A DNA stretch of 37,054 nt, taken from Saccoglossus kowalevskii. Lineage: Eukaryota > Hemichordata > Enteropneusta > Harrimaniidae. Position numbers and translations under genes: made by a program. Positions 24,185-33,659 of the stretch are shown here, piece after piece. Where the stretch lies: NCBI RefSeq assembly GCF_000003605.2, contig NW_003142798.1, positions 134,044 through 171,097 on the forward strand, in the 5' to 3' direction. The notes beneath the pieces are model-generated. The model saw only the letters and a program-made list of their open reading frames with translations. It did not search any database and had not been told where the DNA came from. Numbering within the stretch: position 1 is the first letter of the stretch; each line of letters opens with the position of its first letter.

Positions 24185-24247
24185 GAAATAAAGTCTGACG
24201 AACACTTCTCAAAGTGAAAAGAAAACATTCCTCCAATAACAATGGCA
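24185..24247 (-). other. 5' untranslated part of the coding exon, with splice acceptor and overlapping uORF
   Basis: Reading the minus strand, a long pyrimidine tract (TTTTTTTCTCTCCATTCACACAG) ends with AG at 24249-24248, so the exon begins at 24247. The leader has a better-placed ATG at 24228 (GGAGGAATG, purine at -3). It opens a 31-codon frame, MFSFHFEKCSSDFISC..., that runs across the main start and stops at TAG 24135-24133. Scanning ribosomes would meet this uORF first, so it could damp translation of the membrane protein. A second possible acceptor, CGTCAG at 24201-24196, would remove the uORF. The pyrimidine tract and AG are seen directly; which acceptor is used is not known. Confidence 0.6.
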
Positions 24248-24589
24248 CTGTGTGAATGGAGAGAAAAAAAAGTAAATTTAATTAGAATATTATCATACTA
24301 AGTAATCGTATAAAAAACTACTTTGTAAAGTAAACTGAAAAATTGAATGACTAAATTAGTATACAAATGTTATAATTAATCATTATACTGGGAGAAAGTG
24401 GGATCTCGTCAAAAGTAACACTAATACATGTCTTTTACATTGTTGAATATGAGCTGCGACTGAATTTATCAATCCCCGTCTGTTGCTTGTCTGTTGTAAA
24501 GCTTACTCAGATTGTGCCCGTGTACATGTGAATGTAAAATGTTATTAAATATCATAAAGTCGGATTGTTTTGGTGACAGTGTTGTCATC

Positions 24590-24870
24590 CTAGATACGAC
24601 TATGTAGGATTATAGTCAGATTAATGTCTGGCCGACCCGATCAAGCGTCATTTTGTCGTCTGCGAGGAAGCGCCTGCACATAGAAAATTAAAAATATCGT
24701 TTGTGCTGGCGCATTTATGTTACTCTGGGCCTCTGGCGTGGGTAGTGGTATTATCGCTACGAGCTTCCACCCAGGCGATGCAAGGCGAGAAGACCTTGGT
24801 AGCAGGAACATTGATATGTTCAGTTCACCGGCATCACGTCAATATCTAAAAGACATATCGCCGCCAATAT
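24590..24870. promoter_or_regulatory. CpG- and GC-enriched stretch within presumed intron 1
   Basis: Base composition changes abruptly here relative to the DNA on its left. CpG words recur every few dozen bases (GGCCGACCCGATC, GTCGTCTGCGAGG, GCGCCTG, TATCGCTACGAGC, CAGGCGATG, AAGGCGAGAAG). It is contiguous with the CRE promoter to the right and probably part of the same CpG island. No exon with matching splice sites could be defined on either strand. Confidence 0.4.
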
Positions 24871-24950
24871 AATTTCGCAGGGTGCATGGCAGGAGACCCC
24901 CCCCCCCCCGCCTTTTCCTGTTCCAAACGTGACGCAAATAAAATACCCAC

Positions 24951-25085
24951 CTGTGATAGCTGTATTCTCGTATCCACAAACAGGTTTTAATTCCTACTAG
25001 AAAAAATATGCGCCTCTTGCAAGAATGTGTTGATTTCCAGTACACAGTATAATCACATCGCTCCGCTACTGAGTTGTGTCCATCG
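24951..25085 (-). other. Probable first (non-coding) exon of the minus-strand membrane-protein gene
   Basis: A consensus donor lies on the minus strand: ATCACAG then GTGGGT, exon end 24951. It sits about 140 bases downstream of a CpG-rich, CRE-containing promoter on the same strand and about 700 bases upstream of the acceptor at 24248. The transcription start is not defined; 25085 is a guess placed just below the CRE. An ATG at 25099 is in frame through this exon, but it overlaps the CRE itself, so it is more likely upstream of the transcription start than a real initiator. If it were used and spliced to the alternative acceptor at 24196, it would join the membrane-protein frame without a stop. 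Confidence 0.45.
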
Positions 25086-25145
25086 ACGCGTGACGTCATG
25101 GGCCCTCTAAGTCACTTTCGCCTGTTGCCATGGCGGCGCTGGTGA
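25075..25145. promoter_or_regulatory. CpG-rich promoter with perfect CRE and YY1/initiator-like GCCATGGCGGC
   Basis: This is a dense CpG cluster (CGACGCGTGACGTCA) with the palindromic cAMP response element TGACGTCA at 25091-25098. About 30 bases on, GCCATGGCGGC at 25127-25137 resembles both a YY1 site and a plus-strand initiator context. It lies directly upstream of the presumed first exon of the minus-strand gene. The symmetric CRE and the plus-strand ATG leave open a bidirectional promoter. No TATA box is evident. Confidence 0.55.
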
Positions 25146-25276
25146 CGTTTTCAATGAAAATTATAGCGATCAATGTCACCATCCATTATGAAAATGTACT
25201 TAGGTGTTTTTCAAACAAAACCGGTGCGAAGTCAACCAGAATAAAGAGTCTGGATTGGACGCATAACCAGTGCTAG
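25130..25276 (+). CDS. Short ORF in good Kozak context beside the CRE promoter (doubtful)
   Basis: ATG at 25130 sits in GTTGCCATGGCG, a near-ideal animal initiator context, and opens 48 codons (MAALVTFSMKIIAINVT...) to TAG at 25274-25276. MAA-type N termini are common among first exons starting in CpG islands, so this could be the first exon of a divergent plus-strand gene. The sequence after about codon 20 is not convincingly protein-like and no strong GTAAGT-type donor was found, although CTTAG|GTGTTT is possible. No family recognised. It may equally be a YY1 site with no coding meaning. Confidence 0.2.
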   Translation: MAALVTFSMKIIAINVTIHYENVLRCFSNKTGAKSTRIKSLDWTHNQC

Positions 25277-25279
25277 TTG

Positions 25280-26555
25280 CTTTCCATTATTGTCCTGCTA
25301 TTTAGATTAGCAGCAGATTATATAGAAGGCATTATTCAAAATGTACAATATGCTACGGAATAATAATGAGTTCTCTGTGAAATTAGCATGTAATTTGTTT
25401 GACGTATTAGACAAACTATCTATTTTTATAGTGCAGAAATTTGGGTGGTTTAATTATTTAACCAACTATTAAAATTGTTTTCGGTGTAAATTTCGAGTTT
25501 ATATGAACGTTGCGAGAGCATGGTAGCTACCAACTAACGTTGAGTTATACGGGTTTTTCGAAAAAGCTGGAACTGCCAATTATTAATGATTTTAGTGAAT
25601 CAAATTTTAGTAAATCAAAGAAAACACATTTATCGGGATAAATGGCAAAATATAATAACAAAGAAGATAGCGATAAATCTAAATTATTTGAAGAAAAATT
25701 ATTATTTGGATTAAAATAAAAATTATTAAATGTGTTTACTGTGACCGCGAGAAAAATGTAACGGCTATATTCCAGTACGAGACACTGTGTTTCGCTAATG
25801 ATATACCGGGTAGATACGTTGCTCACAATCTGGCCTACTTTGTGTAATGTGGATAGCGAAACAGTGTCACATACTGCAATTCTGTCGTTCTTTTTTTTCT
25901 TGCGGTCTCAGTAACAACAGATAAAGTTTCTTCCAAAATGATTCTAATCGAAAAAGAGACAATCGATTTTGTAACTCCTCAACTTCAATATGCATACAAT
26001 TTCTCAGTGGTGGCGCTGTTCCAAAAACAATTGTTACCGAGATTATAATCTTTGCATGGCGGTGAGTGCGTTAATTCACCAGTTTCACTTTCTTTTTTAA
26101 ACATGTGACCATTCGCAAAAATAAAAAAAAACATGCCGACAACTTCCAAAGTTGACGTTATGTACCGATGGTAGACAACCTGCTATACACTCAGGCTAAA
26201 CATGGTTAGTTTCCAATTGTATAATTATGTATGTTGAAAGCATGAATGAATTAATCAATCAATCCTAAGTATACCGCCGTTATAAAAGAAAGTATTCAAC
26301 CCACTTTTATCGCTACCTGTACTCTCAAGTCAGACTACAGGCGTGGTTTCAATATACACATTAGTCATTACAGTGTAATTATTTGTCAAAATATATCCCA
26401 AATAGGCTTGAATTTATGATTCATAATCGTGATGGCAATTATCAGTATATGTATTTTTAAAAACGTTACACATTGAATTTCGTCTACGGAGAATATGCGT
26501 TTATTTCGCTATGTGGTGACAGTATGTCGTGATAAATGCAAAGGGACGGTGGTTA
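25280..26555. other. Intergenic DNA with raised CpG
   Basis: No exon recognised. CpG is visibly more frequent than in 1-23600, although overall composition stays AT-rich. A 93-codon minus-strand frame (25545-25826) is Asn/Ser/Leu-rich, has no motif and is probably incidental. Confidence 0.5.
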
Positions 26556-26559
26556 AAGC

Positions 26560-26705
26560 GAGTAGATCGACACCTGCGCATGCGCGGGAATTGATTCCCA
26601 AGCGACACGCTAAAAACGCAAAGGTTCATGGATAGACGCTTGTTTGTAAACAATGGCACGCTATGGCCATCTGAGGCATGCGCAGGTGACGACTCCCCCG
26701 CTTTA
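26560..26705. promoter_or_regulatory. CpG-rich block with two NRF1-type sites in inverted orientation
   Basis: CACCTGCGCATGC at 26571-26583, within GCGCATGCGC (an NRF1 consensus palindrome), has an exact inverted copy, GCATGCGCAGGTG, at 26676-26688. The first copy is followed by GCGGGAA, an E2F-like word. The block also holds other CpGs and a third TGCGCATG word at 26707-26714. It could be an enhancer or promoter for an unidentified transcript, or the ends of a small inverted-repeat element. No convincing exon adjoins it. Confidence 0.4.
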
Positions 26706-27124
26706 ATGCGCATGTATCTCATTCTCGCCCACAAGAGCTTGTTTTTAGTCCGACTTTTTTTGTGCTCGACCCTTGGAGGTTAATTAGTTGCTGAAAATGG
26801 GCTGTAGTTTGCGACAATGGTGTATTTAGTCCCATCTATTTGGAGTATGGGTGTCACCGTAGATGTCGCTCTTCCATTGGTACACCCCATTGAGGTACAT
26901 CAACCTACAGGACGTGATTGGATAACGTGGTTTGCTCATCAAATAAGATAAGCCTGGAATAGTTGTCGTAAACGGTGTCCAACTTTGAAATGTTTCTCTT
27001 TAATCAGATAAAAGCCACTAGAATAATAATTGAATTGAAACAATTGAAATAATAAGAGGAAGAGTTTTTCGCACTGTACACTGTATTCAAAACTTGTATT
27101 TTCATCTCAATATAAATATAAATA

Positions 27125-27449
27125 TCCTCGGGGCGGACATCCGGGCATTTTCACCGCCTGGCAACCCGCGGCGGTGAAAACAAAGGCCCAAAACTCGCAG
27201 AAAACAGTACTTTGGGATGATTGTTGAGACTCCCCTGAACAGTGTAACAAGATTAGCCCTACGTGTGTAACATATATAAATTTGGTTGTTCGGGATTACT
27301 TCAAAGTTGAGTTTGTGTTGTTTTCTCGAATTTTCACCGGCTCGACCGGCGTTCCACAGCAGCGCGCACAGAGCCCATAGAAATGCATGGTACAGTGGTG
27401 CGCGTCTTAGCAACGTGGAACGTCTGTGACGTAGCTCCGCCCCCGAGGA
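27125..27449 (+). mobile_element. MITE, family 1 copy C (best preserved)
   Basis: This 325-base element has a TA flank on each side (27123-27124, 27450-27451). Terminal inverted repeats are TCCTCGGGGCGGA at 27125-27137 and its complement with one extra G at 27436-27449. A perfect 11-bp subterminal hairpin, TTTTCACCGCC (27148-27158) / GGCGGTGAAAA (27170-27180), follows the left end. The 103-codon minus-strand frame across it is incidental. No protein is encoded. Copies A and B lie at 17690 and 18160. Confidence 0.85.
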
Positions 27450-27451
27450 TA

Positions 27452-30395
27452 TATATGAGCTAACAAAACGTTCATTTTTTTCTCAAGTGTACCATTACGG
27501 CTCTGCTCTGCCAATTATTGCGTATTATAAATCACCACTATCAGAATTAGAGGTTTTTATGGCGTCTTAGCTTTAATTTATGACGCGATAAAGTTTTCAG
27601 GTTTTAAAATAACCCAGAGTGCAACAACAGAGGGCGGTATAACTTCTTAACAAATACAATGTATGTTGAAAATGCTGAGAAGTGTTCTCAGTCGAGTCTT
27701 ACGTTATAACTTTCCTACAGCATTCATCATTACAACAATTGTATGAGTTCACAAGTTTCACAATTGATTTGTGTTGTGATACGTGTGGCAAACATGCACT
27801 ATCGAAATAAATAATGCAAAGTACAATGGCACTAAGTAAACAAACAAGGCTGAATCAGTATGATTGATTTCACTAATTGCAATTGCGTATCCGTCGAGCT
27901 TTAGGTAACACTATTTGAGATCACAAATGATGGTCAAGCTGAAAAAAAAAGTGTTGTTTTTTTCCCGTTGGCGTTCGCAATTCTTCCAAAGACAATCGTA
28001 TCATTGAATAGTTTTCGTTTTTTTAAAGACATTTTGGAAAAAAAGTATCTAGTGCAAAAACAATATTGTGTAATTTATTGTAATGTTGGATTGGCAATAA
28101 AGATTTAAAGTTTATAAAGTTTATTTATTGGATGCAATTATCTGTACTGCGCATTTGCGTTTTGCATTATTCGATATTTGCTGCCAAAACATCATTTTTA
28201 CAAACATAAATAAATTATCAAACAAGATTATTTAAACATAATGCACAGAAATGCTTTAATACTGCCAATTAATTCTATGTTTGCTCAGTTACAATTGCGT
28301 GTGACAGTGGGATGTCGTAAGCGAGACAATAGTAAGACAAGACGTCTTATTTGACAGAGGTTCTATACCACTCAGGAAGTATTTGTGGCAGTGAGGAATG
28401 TCCGTCAATAAGTATGCCCCGTACTCATGTTTGCTAGAGACGCGATAGACTGTGACCATATGCTGATCTAGTTACATCAAATCAATTAGACGTCGCGGTA
28501 TTATGTACCAATCGCTGGGACGTCAGTCTAATAAGTCAATAATAGTTGTTTCTCGTACTAATTGAAGGAAATTGAAAAAAGTGAAAGACCTTTGCACGAT
28601 GTAAGTCATTAGAGTACTAGTATGACAAATTACAATTACTTTCAATTCTCTTGCCCTCCCCCCTAGTGTGCTCTCTGGCGGGTCTGGTCATTCTGCATGC
28701 CATCCTGAGTCAAACTGGAATCCCATCAATCAAGTTGAGTCTGCTTATTGACTGTTAGGGAGGTCGGTCTTCAAGTAATACAGTTACAAACTCGTAACTC
28801 TTTGATCGTCATCACTATTCTCAAAATAAAATGTTGCTTAGATGTCTATCACAATTTTATGTCAATTTTGACCAAAATGATCATCAAAAAATTGTAGAAA
28901 TAAATTTTACACCAACATCTTAGTGAGAACAAATTACGACACTCAAATGGATAAAAAGAATCACTATATCACTGAGTCAAAGACACGCAAGTGGATTAGC
29001 AGAACTATTGTGTCACAGCAAATCTTAGTGACACGTCATCCCGGCTAAGAGGGCGCACTGCTGCCCACCCGCGATGAAATGTACATGCGGCCGTGTTTTA
29101 AAAAATCCGACACTTGTGCTATATTAGAAGCGCATATTAGTATATTATATTATTAGACATTAGTTGTTTGAAGTTTAATTGAAGCGCACTTAAACAAACA
29201 ATTGCTTTTACTGTATGCTTGAAATATGTATTTCAATGTAGATAATTTTCAACCATGTTTAGTGCGTGCGTCCGGTTGTTGGGGATTGTCAGTATCTCAT
29301 TTCATTGTGCGTTCGAATTTCATTTTTCAGTGATAAATAAATAAAATATAATACATAATGTCATGTGTTCTATTTCATTGATTCCGTTAACTGACATATT
29401 CGGAGCTCATTTTTGATAACTGAAGTATGGGTTTCAAGTCGAAATGTATTAGAGCCAATTCTGTGCGTATCAACGTTCAGAACAGCGCCCTCGGACGTTC
29501 TGTAAGCGAGCATTTTGAATTCACCCTTGTGGCAGGAATAGCTTTTACCCATGTTTGAGAAGGGGGTTTGAAAAAAAAAAAAACGCTCTTGAACACGTAT
29601 TTAAAGTCGAAAATGATATTTTATTTTCACTCAGTGATATTTTTTTTAAATATCCGAAATACCCAATCGCTCGAGTTACCGGGATCAAGTTGATGATTGC
29701 CACTCTTTATTAAAAGAAATTACCGCTAATACGTCATGGACTGTATCTTTGAAGAAGAGTATCCTTTTGTGAATTTTACAAACGAAATACCCCTAAATGC
29801 GTAACGTGTTTTTTTACCAATGTTTTCGCTGTTGGGCCACTCCATGCACACATGCAAGCTCAAGTCTTGATGTTAATTCAACAGGATCTTTATTAATAGT
29901 ATTATTTTTGTCAGAAATAATCACCCAATTCAGAAAAAGATGTCCATGTTGTGTAGGTGACCCTGGGTAGTTGTAGACGATGAAGATGACTTCTTCCGAA
30001 TCCTTTAAGAGTAAACGAATATGATAATTTTTTCATCTATAATTCAAAAAATTAGGAATGGATACTGAGATTCACCACATTTTCAGGGAGGATTTGCCTT
30101 TGAAAACACCAATCGATGAGAGGTTGTTTAAGATTTGGATCTCGTTGCCATGGAGATAGGAATGGTCTAAATGACTATTCATAGCCAGATAACTCAAAAA
30201 GTCAACAAATTTTATTAAATTCTTAACGGATTCCTCACCATTGCCAAATAAAGGTAATTGATTCGTTGAGTAGGCATTCTATTCAAGATTCAATTTCGTC
30301 TTTCTTTTTAAAATAAAATTAAAATCTTTTGTAAATATGGTAAATGTGTGTGAAGACCTACATTTGTAGAAATATGAGTGAGAGGCTATGAAAAT
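27452..30395. other. Intergenic DNA with raised CpG
   Basis: No supported gene. A minus-strand 60-codon frame at 29370-29552 has a good start context (AACATGG) and balanced codons (MGKSYSCHKGEFK...), but no promoter, splice or family support. CACGTC/GACGTC words and an AGAGGGCGC word (29048-29056) are scattered here. Confidence 0.5.
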
Positions 30396-30399
30396 CATA

Positions 30400-30480
30400 T
30401 GGCGGCCGCCCTCATCAATACAAACTGGTCACGTGATACATTGACCTGACGTCAGACATAGTTCACTTGGTTCGTGTGAG
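30400..30480 (+). promoter_or_regulatory. Promoter-like cluster: NotI-type GC block, E-box and perfect CRE
   Basis: Within 55 bases lie GCGGCCGC (30402-30409), the E-box CACGTG (30430-30435, in GGTCACGTGAT, a USF/MITF/bHLH-Zip type context) and the palindromic CRE TGACGTCA (30447-30454). The candidate plus-strand gene starts translation at 30821, so a transcription start around 30480-30520 would give a 5' UTR of about 300 bases. The core words are seen; factor binding is inferred from consensus. Confidence 0.5.
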
Positions 30481-30820
30481 AGCGGAATTGACTTCCTCCT
30501 TTGTGTAATCGAAGAAACATTGGCCGTCTTTCTTTTGTTACTGTTAAAAATAACATCAGTTTTGATTCCTGGGCTGTTTGTAAAAGTGCCAACATATTTC
30601 CAAATATCGAGATTCTCGTAACCTCGAGAAAAGGGCGCAGGACAATATTTGTTATCGGCAGCATATCGTCATCAGTTTCCAAGACTTCGGCGACCATCGC
30701 TGGACATCAACTGAAGCTTTCAGCTCAAAAGAGGACACGTTTCATCCGATTTTTGCGTATCCAGTTGCAACCTAAACCAACCTATATTTACTAGACCATT
30801 TACCTCAATAGAAAGACGTT
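30481..30820 (+). other. Probable 5' UTR of the candidate plus-strand gene
   Basis: This GC-richer stretch lies between the E-box/CRE cluster and the ATGATG start at 30821. No ATG opens a long plus-strand frame in it; the open plus frame here needs a TTG start. The minus strand holds an 81-codon frame with a good ATG context at 30697 (AGCGATGG; MVAEVLETDDDMLPI...). It ends inside the CRE cluster and has no splice or promoter support, so I treat it as incidental, though it should be kept in mind. Confidence 0.35.
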
Positions 30821-31276
30821 ATGATGAACTTCAATACGGTGAGTATTTCCTTTGTATCAGTTTCAGAAATAAATACTTTCAGAAAATGGCACCTCAATCA
30901 AAATAAAAACGTTGGCTCTGAATTCCCAAGTAATAATAATCACACACCGTCGTACCCTGTGGTCCTGTGTGTCGTCCAATGATTTCACACTTCAATATTA
31001 TTAAAAATAATCTAGCTTTGTCTGTTCGTTTATTTTTTTTTTATTATTTCCACGATTTGTTGACAGTGTGTGAATCACGAGCCTGTCACCCGGCTACAGA
31101 TATATGACCCTGACCGCTTATATTTTTTTGGGCTTGTTTTCCTTTTAGACAGGAAACAATTATATTTAATAGAAAGCCTAGTTGAGACAGTTGCCCTAAG
31201 TGGTACTATTGTCTACGATACATATGTATCATTGGATGAGAAATACAGTGAAATTGAAAATAGAGAATACCTTTAA
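30821..31276 (+). CDS. Candidate two-exon gene, 75-aa protein, no family recognised
   Basis: First coding exon 30821-30838 is ATG ATG AAC TTC AAT ACG and ends at the donor GTGAGT (phase 0). A 228-base intron (30839-31066) ends with a T-rich tract and GACAG. Exon 2 (31067-31276) is then open in the matching phase for 69 codons, beginning CVNHEPVTRLQIYDPDR and ending EIENREYL, with TAA at 31274-31276. The polyadenylation-type hexamer AATAAA (31276-31281) overlaps the stop codon, implying a very short 3' UTR if the gene ends here. The product would be a small soluble protein with a hydrophobic stretch (LYFFGLVFLL), too short and charged for a confident TM segment. I do not recognise it. Phase match, splice sites, upstream promoter motifs and protein-like composition support it. 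Against it, exon 2 is short, and the surrounding CpG-poor domain suggests the transcript may extend further right with other exons. Confidence 0.42.
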
Positions 31277-31281
31277 ATAAA

Positions 31282-32408
31282 GGTGATTTTTAAAAAGAAT
31301 GTTTAAAAAATACCTTTCTCTTTTAAATGATAAAGCATGATATTTCCTGCAACCAAATTTCAGAGATGTTATATAAAACAAAACAAAAAATGAAAAAAAT
31401 GGAGTTTAAGATGTAGGTGACGAGCTACATGATCTGCCAGCTGGTTAGTCTGGCTCATTTGCATATGCACACTCCTTTGTCTGGCCCAACATGGTATTTA
31501 ATTTTTTTTGTGTGAATATTACAATGCATTAAAATTTGAATTTGTTGATTTTTTTTCGCTTAAACTCTTTTTTATGTGATGTATGTAACATGATGACAGT
31601 ATTTATTTTTAAAATAACTTGATCTGATGATCGATTACACGTTTTTAGTGTAGTTTCCTGTTACTGCTCTGTACTGAAACTGGCATATACCTACTATGGG
31701 TGTATTTCAATGGTACAGCTGTGTTTTGTGACACAAGTCAGTATTGTGTATTTTTTTTTTATATATCTTTTTGAAAAAAATAAAAAAAAAACATATCACA
31801 AATAACAAAATTAGCAATTGATCAGTTTTTGCATGTCAGATTAAACAAAAAACAAGTCTTTCATATGCTTTCCAAAAGATCATTTGTAAATGACCAGTAT
31901 TCAAAAAAGTTAATAATAATATCATGCATGAAGGTCCTTTTAAAATACACCCAGCACTTTTATTTTTGAATATTTATTTTTAAAAACTAAATCTCTGGAT
32001 TTTTATTTTTATTTAAATATGTTAATCACTCACTAGATCTGATCGTACCATATCAAATGCAAACTCTATTTACATTACCACTGCTATCTTTATATGAAAG
32101 ACACTCGTATTCAGTTGATGTTCTATTATCTTATGGGTAATAATTAAGTCTAACATTCACTATTGAACTCTAGTAGGATTTATTTGCAATATAAACACGC
32201 TTATTTAGCGCATGATATCATACATAGTAGTTCATTGACCCAAGCGCAAGATGTAGTAACCCCAGAAATAGTTTTTGTAAATTAGGATATAATATCACAA
32301 ATTTGTTTTTTCAAGGTGAACAGTGTTAGTGTTTTGACTGAATTGCTCAAAATTAGTGAGGCAGCGAAAATCGTAAAATCTTGTTGTTTATGAGAATGAG
32401 TTGCATTA
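31282..32408. other. AT-rich, CpG-poor DNA downstream of the candidate exon 2
   Basis: Runs of T and A dominate (31505-31560, 31750-31790, 31960-32010). No further exon could be defined. Confidence 0.5.
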
Positions 32409-32410
32409 TA

Positions 32411-32618
32411 CTGTAAAATGACTAATTTTCACTGGGTTTAAATTTCACTGATTTACCATTTCGGGCATATTCAGTAGGTTTTAAATTCACGGTTTCGTCA
32501 TTTAGATAATGTGTTCTATGCTAAATTTTACATATTCACTGTGTTTTAATTTAGCGCATTTTTCCAGTCAGCGAAATAAGCTAAATTAAAACCCAGTGAA
32601 TAATTACCCCCTTTACAG
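32411..32618. mobile_element. MITE, family 2 (CTGTAAA ends)
   Basis: This 208-base element starts CTGTAAAATGACTAATTTTC and ends with the inverted equivalent, ...TAATTACCCCCTTTACAG, flanked by TA on each side (32409-32410, 32619-32620). The inverted similarity continues inward for about 35 bases, with a shared TTCACTGGGTTT core. Inside are further variants of the same module, roughly TTCACTGGGTTTTAATTTAGC, on both strands, so the element appears to be built from repeats of its own end. Non-coding. Confidence 0.75.
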
Positions 32619-32620
32619 TA

Positions 32621-33659
32621 TTTCAGTTACGTGTGAAATCGTATTTTTGAAAATGCATTGAATCTTTGTATACAAGTACATGCTTATGGCCAAGTTAAAC
32701 AAATTGTGTGCTTATTATAATAAGTTGTTAAACAATTATTAATAGGTCTTGTTATTTGTCTGGAATTTGTTCAAATTCAAAGGTTTGCGTAACAGTTACT
32801 CTGTATAGAATTTATTTTGTCATTGGTGGGACTGGTTAGACTTGTACATTGTCTGAAACCAGTTTTATCACAAAGAAGTTATTGTTTTTCTAGTTTTGCC
32901 TTAAAATTGAAAGTAGTCTGCCAAACATCCATTTTTTCTCTTGACTTATAGCTGATAGCTGTTTGTTATCTGCATTTGAGCATTTCAGATGTTCTAAATC
33001 TACTGCACATCATTTCATTTATGTGTAAAATTGAACATAATTGAGTGTATGGGGTCAGGAACACTGGGTAAATTTGTTGAAGAAGCAGGGTCAATCTGAC
33101 ACACAGAAGGTACAGTGTTTTCTAAGGTCTATGATGTATGGAGATACTGGTGCGAAAGCAAGCTGTGTTAGGAAAAATACTGACGAAATAGGTTGTGGCT
33201 ATTTTGTACTAGACTCACTGGTGTTTCAGCCACAACAAAATAATTAGATAGAAGCAATGTTTGTTCATATCATAACTGAAAAACAATTTCATTAGTTGTA
33301 ATCATTGAAATAAATTGTCTCCAAAATGATTTATCACCAATCTTTCATTGGATGTGTTATAAAGCACATGTTAAACATACTGAACCGGTTTTTGCACTGG
33401 TATGCCTTTGCTCATATCATCTGTGTCTTGTGGAAATTAACCATGCAGTCTAATGTCTTCACAACTATATTGTATACATGTACATTTTCCCCTACAACAT
33501 GTACATTTGTATGACAAAAATTGTTTGAGAAAGGGCACAAGCAAGCCAGCCCTCTGCAATGTGAAGTGTGTATGTATCATTTTCTGAGGTAATATACTAC
33601 TATCCTGCTTTCTCAATTGATAGAATTCTTTCATTAGTTGCAGATGCAATGTGATTTTG
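32621..33659. other. AT-rich non-coding DNA
   Basis: A plus-strand frame at 33041-33247 is moderately protein-like (EHWVNLLKKQGQSDTQK...), but it needs a non-ATG start and its only upstream AG has no pyrimidine tract. ACATGTACATTT is duplicated at 33477 and 33499. Otherwise nothing. Confidence 0.45.

Noticed and set aside
27102-27413. 103-codon minus-strand frame with hydrophobic N terminus
   Set aside because: It lies almost entirely within MITE copy C; the GC-rich element gives a chance open frame.
29370-29552. 60-codon minus-strand frame with MGKS start in good context
   Set aside because: Short, no promoter or splice evidence, no known family; listed only as a remark.
30452-30697. 81-codon minus-strand frame with good Kozak context
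   Set aside because: It runs antisense through the presumed 5' UTR and ends in the E-box/CRE cluster; GC-richer DNA keeps stops rare here. Not excluded, but less likely than the plus-strand gene.
33041-33247. 68-codon plus-strand frame with protein-like stretches
   Set aside because: It needs a TTG start or an acceptor; the available AG (GGGGTCAG) has no pyrimidine tract and no matching upstream donor was found.
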